Part shown: in pieces, positions 1-6,443 of the stretch
Layout: each line of letters begins with the position of its first letter
Position numbering within the stretch: position 1 is the stretch's first letter
Source: Scatomonas sp963649395
GTDB taxonomy: Bacteria > Bacillota > Clostridia > Lachnospirales > Lachnospiraceae
Length of the DNA: 8,663 nucleotides
Direction: 5' to 3'
Assembly (NCBI GenBank): GCA_963649395.1
Contig: CAVJHW010000111.1
Location: 1 to 8,663, forward strand
Notes under the pieces: generated by a model
Seen by the model: the letters and a program-made list of their open reading frames with translations, nothing else
Databases searched by the model: none
Told to the model about the DNA's origin: nothing
Program-made: the position numbers and the translations under genes

Positions 1-447
1 CAGGAGGAACAAGAGCAAAAGGACTTTGCAGCGGATTCCATGAAATTCTGCCTTTTGCTGGCCATCCTGATTACGATTCAAAGAGCCCAGCAGCGGATCC
101 ATCCCTCCCTCCTCACCTCGGATTCCAATCACAGGACAATGATAGAGAAGGCATTGGCCTACATGGATCAGCATTTTACAGAGGAGATCAACATCGGCCA
201 ATTGGCCCGGGATTCTGCCATCTCCGAGAACTATTTTCGCAGCTTGTTTAAGAATATTACGGGCCTGACACCGCTGGACTATATCACCCGTCTGCGGGTA
301 GCAAAATCCCTGGAATACATCCAGCGGGAGGGGATCTCCATCTGTCAGGCAGCCGAAAAGGTGGGCATCTACGATCCCAACTATTTTACAAGAGTCTTCA
401 AGAAAATCATGGGAAATACACCCAAATATTTTAAGAAGATACAATAG
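1..447 (+). CDS. AraC-family transcriptional regulator, C-terminal part (5' end outside window)
   Basis: The reading frame is open from base 1 (QEEQEQKDFAADSM...) and ends with TAG at 445-447, giving 148 visible residues. The ATG at 40 is internal, because the frame continues to the edge with no ribosome binding site in front of it. The C-terminal ~100 residues form the classic AraC DNA-binding domain with two helix-turn-helix units: one around INIGQLARDSAISENYFRSL, the second around SICQAAEKVGIYDPNYFTRV, followed by the family's terminal FKKIMGNTPKYFKK segment. The N-terminal sensor domain (often a cupin in sugar-responsive members) is missing, so the ligand cannot be guessed. It converges on the seven-gene operon of the opposite strand. 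It may regulate that operon or genes to the left. A 10-N gap lies between them, so the adjacency depends on scaffolding. Confidence 0.93.
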   Translation, partial: QEEQEQKDFAADSMKFCLLLAILITIQRAQQRIHPSLLTSDSNHRTMIEKALAYMDQHFTEEINIGQLARDSAISENYFRSLFKNITGLTPLDYITRLRVAKSLEYIQREGISICQAAEKVGIYDPNYFTRVFKKIMGNTPKYFKKIQ

Positions 448-465
448 AAGGAGCCATAGAAAAAG

Positions 466-475
466 NNNNNNNNNN
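466..475. other. Assembly gap (10 N)
   Basis: Ten undetermined bases lie between the AraC-type gene and the permease gene of the operon. The true length is unknown if this is a scaffolding placeholder. It hides any U-tract that might follow the hairpin at 481-500. Confidence 0.99.
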
Positions 476-480
476 TACCT

Positions 481-500
481 GTGTTCTCAACTGAAAACAC
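481..500 (-). terminator. Hairpin after the last operon gene, possible terminator (U-tract not visible)
   Basis: Read on the - strand this is GTGTTTTCAGTTGAGAACAC: an 8-bp stem, GTGTTTTC against GAGAACAC, with one G-U wobble and an AGTT loop, starting 31 bases after the permease stop codon. On the + strand the wobble becomes a C-A mismatch, so the structure is better for transcripts of the operon than for the converging AraC-type gene. The stem is AT-rich and only AGGTA is visible before the assembly gap, so a U-tract cannot be confirmed. It could be a weak intrinsic terminator or simply a 3'-end hairpin. Confidence 0.4.
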
Positions 501-530
501 GGATATTCCGGCTTCTTTCTACTATCAATC

Positions 531-1496
531 TTACTTGGCTGTTTTTGCCCGTACTACATCCAGCAATACGGCTGCAATAATAATGATACCCTGTGCAATC
601 TGCTGCATGTATCCGCTGACGTTCATCAGGTCCATGCCGTTGTTCAGCACACCGATGACCAATACACCACAGATAACTCCATAGACACTTCCCACACCAC
701 CGTTGAGGCTGACGCCGCCGATGACGCAGCCTGCGATGGCCTGAAGCTCATATCCCTCTCCGCTGGAGGCGTTACCGGAGGCCACACGGGCTGTCAGAAC
801 CATACCGGCGATGGCTGCCGTAATACCGGCGAAAATAAAGGTGAAGACCTTCAAAGCCTTGGCATTGACTCCGGATACGATAGCTGCCTGGGAGTTGCCT
901 CCGATGGCATAGATATGGCGGCCGATCCGGGTATATTTCATCATATACCAGGTAATCAAGGCCATGATAATCAAGATAATAATGGGTACCGGGATGATTC
1001 CCAGAGAACCGCCTCCCAGGAAGGTAAAATTGCTGGGCAGGTTGTTGATGGGCCGTCCATTGGAAATATAGAGGGCAAGACCCCGCAGGAGGATCTGCAT
1101 ACCCAGGGTAGCTATGAAGGCAGGCATTCCACAATAGGCCACCAGTACTCCGTTGATGATTCCCACTACCACACCGGCCGCAATTGCCACCAGGAAGGGA
1201 ACGATCAGGGGAAGATTGGCATTGGCCGCCAGAGGCATGGTGGTCAGGATGGATACGATTCCGATCAGGGATCCGGCGGACAGGTCGAAGTCACCTCCTA
1301 CCAGCACCACCATGGCTCCCAGACCCACCATGGCATAGAAGCTGACCTGGCGAACAATGTTGATCAGGTTTCTATAGGTGAAGAAGGTATCCGGCCTTAA
1401 AACTGCCAATATGATCACCATCAGCAGCAGGATAATCAGTACGCCCGCTTTTCCGTACACCTGCATGATCTTCTGTTTTAATGTTTTTTCCTTCAT
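531..1496 (-). CDS. Ribose-type sugar ABC transporter permease (RbsC-like, BPD_transp_2 family)
   Basis: This is the membrane subunit of the importer, forming the channel through the cytoplasmic membrane and coupling to the ATPase encoded just upstream. The 321 residues match the usual length of RbsC/XylH/AraH-type permeases. The protein is a series of hydrophobic helices from residue ~17 to ~313 with family landmarks: NLINIVRQVSFYAMVGLGAM near the N-terminus, GGDFDLSAGS (the family's GG(I/F)DLSVGS loop), MPAFIATLGM, TRIGRHIYAIGGN, and GGVSLNGGVGSVYG in the C-terminal half. The ATG at 1496 is preceded by GGGAGG five to six bases upstream, which fixes the start. It begins 14 bp after the ATPase stop and is the last gene of the operon. 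Substrate specificity cannot be read from the permease. Confidence 0.94.
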   Translation of the reverse strand: MKEKTLKQKIMQVYGKAGVLIILLLMVIILAVLRPDTFFTYRNLINIVRQVSFYAMVGLGAMVVLVGGDFDLSAGSLIGIVSILTTMPLAANANLPLIVPFLVAIAAGVVVGIINGVLVAYCGMPAFIATLGMQILLRGLALYISNGRPINNLPSNFTFLGGGSLGIIPVPIIILIIMALITWYMMKYTRIGRHIYAIGGNSQAAIVSGVNAKALKVFTFIFAGITAAIAGMVLTARVASGNASSGEGYELQAIAGCVIGGVSLNGGVGSVYGVICGVLVIGVLNNGMDLMNVSGYMQQIAQGIIIIAAVLLDVVRAKTAK

Positions 1497-1510
1497 GGTT
1501 TCCTCCCTTT

Positions 1511-3025
1511 CTATGCCTGTGGGTCTACGATGCCTGAAGCATACCGCATAATCTGCTCCTGGGTCATCTCATTGCGATCCACCTGACCGGTAACAGCGCC
1601 TTCATACATTACAACAACCCGATCCGCCATTCCCAGAACCTCCGGAAGCTCGGAGGAGATCATAAGGACAGCCACACCTCGCTTGGCCAGATCTGTAATC
1701 ATTTTGTAAATCTCGTACTTACTTCCCACATCAATTCCCCGGGTGGGCTCATCTAGGATGATGATCTCCGGATCCGCCATGAGCCAGCGGGCAATGAGCA
1801 CCTTCTGCTGGTTTCCTCCGCTTAGGTTGCCAACCAGCTGTCCGGCACTGGGAGTCTTGATATTATATTTCTCAATCTGTTCCTGGCAGAGCTTCTTCTC
1901 CCTGCTGGTATTGATTTTCTTATAAGCGGTTTCCACATGGTCATAGTTGCAAACCATGAGATTGTCCGTCACAGACAGGGGCAGGAAGCAGCCGCTGACC
2001 CGCCGATCCTCCGTCAAAAAGGCGATCTTATGAGCAATGGCATCCTTGGGCGACCGGATATGGACCTCCTGTCCATCGATCAGCACTGTGCCGGACTCCG
2101 CCTTGCGCAGGCCGAAGAGGGTTTCCATAATCTCGGTTCTGCCTGCCCCCATAAGGCCTGCAAAGCCCAGAATCTCCCCCTTGTGCACCTGAAAGCTGAT
2201 ATTTTTCAAAAGTCCCTTGACATTGAGATTCTTGACCTCCAGCTTGACCTCCCCGATCTGAGCCTCTTCCTTGGGATAGAGATTGGTAATCTCCCGGCCT
2301 ACCATCAAACGGACCAGCTCTCCCCCGTCGATCTTGGATGCATCGTAGGTTCCCACATAGGTTCCATCTCTCATAACTGTAATCTCATCGGAGATCTGGA
2401 AGACCTCGTCCATCTTATGGGTGATGAAGATAAAGGCAATTCCCTGGGCCTTCAGCCGATTGACCATCTGGAAGAGGTGCTGGCATTCCTTCTCTGTAAT
2501 GGAAGAGGTGGGCTCATCCATGATGATCAGCTTGGCATTGTAGGAGATAGCCTTCGCTATCTCCACCATCTGCATTTTGGCATTGGACAGGTGCTCCATG
2601 GGCTCCCGGGGATCGATCCCCTCAATATCCAGCTCCTCGAACAGCTGCCTGGTATCCTCGGCCAGCTTCTTGTGATCGATCATGATTCCCGGTATCTTAT
2701 AGGGCTCCCGGCCTACAAAAATATTTTCACAGACCCGCATGGTTCGGATGGGATTCAATTCCTGGAAAATCATGGTAATTCCGCTGTGAAGGACATTGGT
2801 GATGGAGGAAGTATCCAGCTCCTTCCCCTGCCAGAGAATGCTGCCCTCTGTCTTGGTATAGACCCCGGTCAGAATCTTCATCAGGGTGGACTTTCCTGCG
2901 CCGTTCTCTCCCATCAGGGCGTGTACTGTCCCGGCCTTGACGGTCAGGGAAACGTCGTCCAGAGCAACGACTCCCGGAAAAACCTTGCGGATATGCTGCA
3001 TCTGTAATAATGGTATTTGATTCAT
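1511..3025 (-). CDS. Ribose-type sugar ABC transporter ATP-binding protein with two nucleotide-binding domains (RbsA-like)
   Basis: This cytoplasmic ATPase powers the importer. It carries two fused ABC domains, and its 504 residues fit the RbsA/MglA/XylG family. Domain 1 has Walker A GENGAGKST (~39-47), a degenerate signature LSNAKMQMVEIAKA, Walker B LIIMDEPTSS and the switch histidine in FITHKMDEVF. Domain 2 has the family's typical non-canonical P-loop GLMGAGRTE, a full LSGGNQQKV signature and Walker B IIILDEPTRGID. The frame opens further to a GTG at 3049, but ATG 3025 is chosen because AGGGGG (3033-3038) lies 7 bases before it and the family alignment starts there; the extra 8 residues would overlap that site. 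It lies 32 bp after the binding-protein stop and 14 bp before the permease. The LSNAK signature of domain 1 departs from the usual LSxxQ. Confidence 0.95.
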   Translation of the reverse strand: MNQIPLLQMQHIRKVFPGVVALDDVSLTVKAGTVHALMGENGAGKSTLMKILTGVYTKTEGSILWQGKELDTSSITNVLHSGITMIFQELNPIRTMRVCENIFVGREPYKIPGIMIDHKKLAEDTRQLFEELDIEGIDPREPMEHLSNAKMQMVEIAKAISYNAKLIIMDEPTSSITEKECQHLFQMVNRLKAQGIAFIFITHKMDEVFQISDEITVMRDGTYVGTYDASKIDGGELVRLMVGREITNLYPKEEAQIGEVKLEVKNLNVKGLLKNISFQVHKGEILGFAGLMGAGRTEIMETLFGLRKAESGTVLIDGQEVHIRSPKDAIAHKIAFLTEDRRVSGCFLPLSVTDNLMVCNYDHVETAYKKINTSREKKLCQEQIEKYNIKTPSAGQLVGNLSGGNQQKVLIARWLMADPEIIILDEPTRGIDVGSKYEIYKMITDLAKRGVAVLMISSELPEVLGMADRVVVMYEGAVTGQVDRNEMTQEQIMRYASGIVDPQA

Positions 3026-3032
3026 TCGATTA

Positions 3033-3038
3033 CCCCCT
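3033..3038 (-). promoter_or_regulatory. Ribosome binding site deciding the ATPase start
   Basis: AGGGGG on the - strand lies 7 bases before ATG 3025. It falls inside the extension that the alternative GTG start (3049) would translate, so it argues for the shorter protein. Confidence 0.7.
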
Positions 3039-3057
3039 AACCTTTCCACATGCCTGC

Positions 3058-4041
3058 TTAGTTGCCAATGATTGCCAAATATTCGTCTGCCTGTTCCGGA
3101 AGAACCGTCTCATAAGGTACGTCAATATACTCCTCTACGGTCTCCCCTGCGATGAGCTTCATAGCTGCTGTCACACCCTGATATCCCTGCTGATAGCCAT
3201 TCTGGAAGACGGTCATGGACATTTTTCCTTCCTTCATCAGATTCAGGGCTGCCTCGGAGGCATCGATTCCGCATACCAGGACATCCGTGATGCCATTTTC
3301 TACCAGAACATTGGCTGCACCGATGGCCATTTCATCATTGTTGGCGATTACCGCATCGATATCCAGACCGGAATTCAGCCAGTTCTCCATCTTCTGCATG
3401 GCCTCATCCCTCATCCAGCCTGCTTCCTGCTCAGAAATGACAGTGAAGTTACCGGCCTTCTCCAGTACCGCCTTGGCACCCTCGGTCCGGTCCGTTGTTG
3501 CTTCCAGGGTCAGGTCCCCCATCAAGATAGCCACATTGCCGCCCTCCGGCAGGGCATCTACCAGGTATTCTCCCTGAAGCTGACCGGAATATTTGTGATC
3601 CGATCCTACATATACATCCTGTCCGTCCAAGCTGTTCTGATTGACGGTAATGAAGGGAACTCCAGCCTCTTCGCAGGCCTGCTTGATAGGACCGCAGGCA
3701 GAAGAATCTACCGGTTTGATGATAACCGCATCTACCCCTGCATTGATGAAATTCTCTACCTGCTGCAGCTGCTTGGCAGAATCAAACTCCGCATCCTTCA
3801 CCGTGACCTGGATGCCATTGTCCCCACAGGCTGTCTCTACCCCATCCACTACATAGGACATGAAGTCATTCAGGTAGTCGCCGCTGAAGCCGATGGAAAG
3901 CCCCGAGCTTGCGCTTCCGGAAGTGCCGCTCGTGCTGCTTGCCGCGGAGCTTCCTCCCGTGCTGCCGCCGGCTCCGCCACAGCCTGCCAAGACAGATGCC
4001 GCCAACACTCCTGCCATTACACATACCATACTTTTCTTCAT
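3058..4041 (-). CDS. Sugar ABC transporter substrate-binding lipoprotein (Peripla_BP_4 / RbsB-like)
   Basis: This is the extracellular receptor of the importer, held at the outer face of the membrane by a lipid anchor. Residues 1-20 are a lipoprotein signal peptide (MKKSMVCVMAGVLAASVLAG) with lipobox LAGC and the lipidated Cys at position 21. A Gly/Ser/Thr-rich flexible linker follows to about residue 47. The two-lobed pentose/hexose-binding fold then begins (LSIGFSGDYLNDF), with DAVIIKPVDSSACGPI, GVPFITVNQ, YVGSDHKYSGQLQGEYL, DAVIANNDEMAIGAA and VCGIDASEAALNLMKEGKMSMTVFQ as recognisable RbsB-type blocks. Total length 327 aa is normal. ATG 4041 has AGGAGG eight bases upstream. It sits 62 bp after the URO-D-like gene and 32 bp before the ATPase. 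The ligand is unknown; ribose, inositol and other cyclic polyols all use this class of receptor. Confidence 0.94.
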   Translation of the reverse strand: MKKSMVCVMAGVLAASVLAGCGGAGGSTGGSSAASSTSGTSGSASSGLSIGFSGDYLNDFMSYVVDGVETACGDNGIQVTVKDAEFDSAKQLQQVENFINAGVDAVIIKPVDSSACGPIKQACEEAGVPFITVNQNSLDGQDVYVGSDHKYSGQLQGEYLVDALPEGGNVAILMGDLTLEATTDRTEGAKAVLEKAGNFTVISEQEAGWMRDEAMQKMENWLNSGLDIDAVIANNDEMAIGAANVLVENGITDVLVCGIDASEAALNLMKEGKMSMTVFQNGYQQGYQGVTAAMKLIAGETVEEYIDVPYETVLPEQADEYLAIIGN

Positions 4042-4103
4042 TCCTCTTTCCTCCTAAATACATTTGTTCTATTATTCACAGGTAACGATTCAAGGGATTT
4101 CCT

Positions 4104-5417
4104 TTATCTGGTTTCCTTGATCCATTTTCTGACATCCTTCACCCAGGCACCGAACCGCATGGGGTCCTGATTACAGGTATGGGTATCCTTGAGAACGATC
4201 TCCAGACAATTCTTGTCCTTGGTGATATTCAGGACATTTTTCACATATTCTTCCATATATTCCGTCTTATCCGGGGTGTAGTTGTTGAGATAAATGGAAG
4301 GATTGGGCTTCCAGGAATAGACAAAATCCTTGCCCATCCGATCCGAGCATTTCTGCACATCTGCCCAGGGAGACACAGAGATTCTGCGCAGGCATTCAAA
4401 TTGACGGATGTATTCCAGCTTGTCCTCGATGGGCTCACAGCAGCCATAGGCCGTCAGTCCAAAGCGGTCCGCGATCCTCTTCTCGTGCTTCTGTACGAAA
4501 TCCCAATGCTGTTCCGGTCCCACCATGGTGAATTCCTGAGATTCTGTCATGCCGAAGAACTGCTTCAGGTCTGTACATACGCTGTCATCTCCCGGCAGCT
4601 CGTGGGTATAGGTCTGCCCGCCGGATCCGCTATAGGCCTGGTTGCCATTTACCGTCAAAAGGCCCTGGTCCATGTATTGATCCAGGAGCTTATGATAACC
4701 CTCCTCCACGATATCCATGGCATCATGGAGCATTTCCGGCTCCTCATATACATCATACATCACCTGCTCCAGACCCCGGAAATCAGAATAGGTCTCCATC
4801 AGGGCGATATAGAGATATTTCAGTCCTACCAATCTCACATCCAGGATATCTCCCAGGAGGTCCTGATGGAGCTTGAGCTTCTCCAGGGTCTCCTTCTCAT
4901 GGTAGATGACCTCCGGAGCCCCCAGCCTGGACAGCTGTTCCGGTTCCTCGATGATGGGCTCAAAATGCTTGGCCCCCGCATCGAAATTAAAGTTCTTCTG
5001 CCATACCAGGGGGACGTCTCCCAGACAATTGTCCCGGAAGCTGGCATTGGCAAAGGCGGCATTCTTGTGGTTGGGATTCTGCTTGTCCCAGCCGGTATCC
5101 GTGATGATCTTCCTCACTTCCCAGATATCCGTCACCGGAACGTCATCATCTATGACATTGGCTCGGAACAGCTTAGCACGCAGAAACCACTCCACCTCCC
5201 GTGCCTCTTCGCTCTGGCATTGGAGCATGGCCGGTGTGATAATCTCCCTCCAGGACATCTCCGGAAATACGGCGATGACCGGATCGGTGGTCTTCAACTC
5301 ATTATGGTCATACCAAAGAGCCTCTCTTTGCTTCATTTCCGGTCTCTGGGAAGCCTCCTTGACCTGCATGGCCAGTTCCCGGATCAATTTTCTTTCTTCC
5401 ACTGTGATTGCTACCAT
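4104..5417 (-). CDS. URO-D/MtaA-superfamily protein of unknown function
   Basis: This 437-residue protein resembles the uroporphyrinogen decarboxylase-like superfamily (URO-D/MtaA/CmuA fold), in the long branch with an N-terminal extension common in anaerobic Firmicutes, often annotated only as a uroporphyrinogen decarboxylase family protein. Visible landmarks are ALWYDHNELKTTDPVIAVFPEMSWREII (residues ~33-60; split here as ALWYDHNELK and PVIAVFPEMSW), GPEQHWDFVQKH (~300-311), YGCCEPIEDKLEYI (~324-337), SVSPWADVQKC (~347 on) and a C-terminal VKDTH-like stretch, LKDTHTCNQDP. The adjacent cysteines C326-C327 and nearby histidines are candidate zinc ligands, by analogy with MtaA; this is inference. 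ATG 5417 is chosen because AGGAGG (5426-5431) lies eight bases upstream; a TTG at 5468 would add 17 Lys/Glu/Ala-rich residues. It follows the IolH-like gene by 97 bp and precedes the transporter by 62 bp. A role in haem synthesis is unlikely. No corrinoid partner is present in the window. Confidence 0.85.
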   Translation of the reverse strand: MVAITVEERKLIRELAMQVKEASQRPEMKQREALWYDHNELKTTDPVIAVFPEMSWREIITPAMLQCQSEEAREVEWFLRAKLFRANVIDDDVPVTDIWEVRKIITDTGWDKQNPNHKNAAFANASFRDNCLGDVPLVWQKNFNFDAGAKHFEPIIEEPEQLSRLGAPEVIYHEKETLEKLKLHQDLLGDILDVRLVGLKYLYIALMETYSDFRGLEQVMYDVYEEPEMLHDAMDIVEEGYHKLLDQYMDQGLLTVNGNQAYSGSGGQTYTHELPGDDSVCTDLKQFFGMTESQEFTMVGPEQHWDFVQKHEKRIADRFGLTAYGCCEPIEDKLEYIRQFECLRRISVSPWADVQKCSDRMGKDFVYSWKPNPSIYLNNYTPDKTEYMEEYVKNVLNITKDKNCLEIVLKDTHTCNQDPMRFGAWVKDVRKWIKETR

Positions 5418-5425
5418 ACCTTTTT

Positions 5426-5431
5426 CCTCCT
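5426..5431 (-). promoter_or_regulatory. Ribosome binding site deciding the URO-D-like start
   Basis: AGGAGG on the - strand lies eight bases before ATG 5417. The alternative TTG start at 5468 has no comparable site in front of it. Confidence 0.8.
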
Positions 5432-5497
5432 CTTTTTCCTTCGTGGTGGCAGCTGCCTTCGCAGCCAAACCCGCTTTGTCGCCTGGGAAGACTTTTT

Positions 5498-5517
5498 TCT
5501 TATCTTATCTTATCTTA
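5498..5517 (-). repeat. Perfect tandem pentanucleotide repeat, (TAAGA)x4
   Basis: On the - strand four exact TAAGA units run from 5517 down to 5498, followed by an A tract. The first three bases of the first unit are the TAA stop codon of the IolH-like gene. Because the stop is in the first unit, changes in copy number would alter only the spacer before the URO-D-like gene. Confidence 0.9.
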
Positions 5518-6423
5518 ACCTAAGAGTTCTCGCTCAATCCGCTCTCTTGCTTCCGGTGCCTGCCGATCCATCTTCTCCGGAANNNNNNNNNNGGCGATAT
5601 TGTCGCCTCCCGCTTTTGGCGCATCCTTTTTCAGCTGTTTGTTGGCAAAATCCATCTCCCGCAGGGTCTGGAAAATTCCCTCAAAATCCACATCCCCTTC
5701 TCCCATCGCCAGGTGCTGGTGAATGGTTACATCTGCCTTTCCCCGGCCGTTTAACCAGGGGGGATTGGCTATATAACGGCAATCCAGGGTCTGGTTAAAG
5801 GTATCCGCGAAGAGTACATGAGTGAGTTCCTCCCCGGCATAGCGAAGCATGGAACGTACATCTCCCTTACCCTGGTCATAGAAGAAGCCGTGGGGAGAGG
5901 AATATACGTAACCCAGGTTCTTAGACCGGAAGGATTTCACCATATCGCAGGTTTCATTATTGAGCTCACAGAAATCATAGGGATGGGATTGGATCTCCAC
6001 CCGAAGGCCCTCCCTTTCTATGATGGGAAGGAGCTCCTCCATGGAGCGAAACCACATGCCATTGCAGATTTCCTGCTGGTTGGGATCCCCGGACAGCTCC
6101 GTGTTGATGACCGGCACCCCCATATCTACCGCAATCTCAATCATTCTCTTCCAGTTGGCTACCGCATGCTGTCTCTGGTCTTCCGTGGGGCCGGACCATC
6201 GATATACCACGATAAAGGAGGATATCTCTACCCCGGTTTCCTTCAAAGCCTGCCGATATTCCGCCTCACACTCCCTGGAGAAGAGGGGATGTTTGTAAAA
6301 TGGGTTGATTCTGGGATGGGGGGATTGCTCGATATATTTGTATCCCCAATCCGCCACCTGATGAACCATCCGATTGATATCCATCTGCTTGGCCAGTACA
6401 TCCACATCAAAGGCTATTTTCAT
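5515..6423 (-). CDS. IolH-like sugar phosphate isomerase/epimerase family TIM-barrel protein, interrupted by an assembly gap
   Basis: This is an AP-endonuclease-2-type TIM-barrel protein closest in appearance to IolH of inositol operons. Supporting blocks are MKIAFDVDVL, GYKYIEQSPHPRINPFYKHP (~27-46), SSFIVVYRWSGPTEDQRQ (~68-85), WKRMIEIAVDMGVPVINTE (~91-109), WFRSMEELLPIIEREGLRVE (~124-143), THVLFADTFN (~201-210) and HQHLAMGEGDVDF (~235-247). Candidate metal or catalytic residues are E109, E143/H147, H178, H202 and D207. Expected chemistry is isomerisation, epimerisation or elimination/hydration of a polyol intermediate; the reaction of IolH itself is uncertain. ATG 6423 has AAAGGAGG eight bases upstream; the upstream TTG at 6492 would overlap the preceding gene and lacks support. 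Ten N (5583-5592) fall near the C-terminus (residues ~278-281). The frame reads sensibly on both sides (ending ARERIERELLG), so the gene is probably intact in the organism, with a true length near 302 aa if the gap size is real. Confidence 0.9.
   Translation of the reverse strand: MKIAFDVDVLAKQMDINRMVHQVADWGYKYIEQSPHPRINPFYKHPLFSRECEAEYRQALKETGVEISSFIVVYRWSGPTEDQRQHAVANWKRMIEIAVDMGVPVINTELSGDPNQQEICNGMWFRSMEELLPIIEREGLRVEIQSHPYDFCELNNETCDMVKSFRSKNLGYVYSSPHGFFYDQGKGDVRSMLRYAGEELTHVLFADTFNQTLDCRYIANPPWLNGRGKADVTIHQHLAMGEGDVDFEGIFQTLREMDFANKQLKKDAPKAGGDNIAXXXXPEKMDRQAPEARERIERELLG
5583..5592. other. Assembly gap (10 N) inside the IolH-like gene
   Basis: Ten undetermined bases interrupt the C-terminal coding region of the IolH-like gene. 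The reading frame agrees on both sides if the missing length is 10, or 10 plus a multiple of 3. In IolH-type proteins this is about where the last beta strand with a conserved aromatic-acidic motif is expected, so a few functionally relevant residues are hidden. Confidence 0.99.
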
Positions 6424-6443
6424 AATTCCGGCCTCCTTTGTCT

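Noticed and set aside
4042..4103. Internal promoter in front of the substrate-binding protein gene
   Set aside because: The AT-rich stretch has a loose GAATAAT and a TTGAAT, but their spacing of about 11 bases is far too short for a normal promoter.
5448..5465. Palindrome GGCAGCTGCC and the overlapping hairpin GCTGC-GAAG-GCAGC (- strand) as an operator or terminator
   Set aside because: The stem is only five base pairs, there is no U-tract, and the site lies close to the start of the URO-D-like gene; a short GC-rich palindrome of this kind can arise by chance.
4179..5798. Long + strand open frame of 539 codons, and similar ones at 1937-3007, 3010-4170 and 6438-7547
   Set aside because: They lie antisense to well-supported genes with clear family motifs, have no matching ribosome binding sites, and their translations show no recognisable domains. 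They follow from codon usage of the real genes; the first even runs through an assembly gap.
5515..6423. The IolH-like gene as a pseudogene or frameshifted gene
   Set aside because: The only interruption is the 10-N gap, and the protein reads sensibly in the same frame on both sides, so this is an assembly matter and not evidence of decay.
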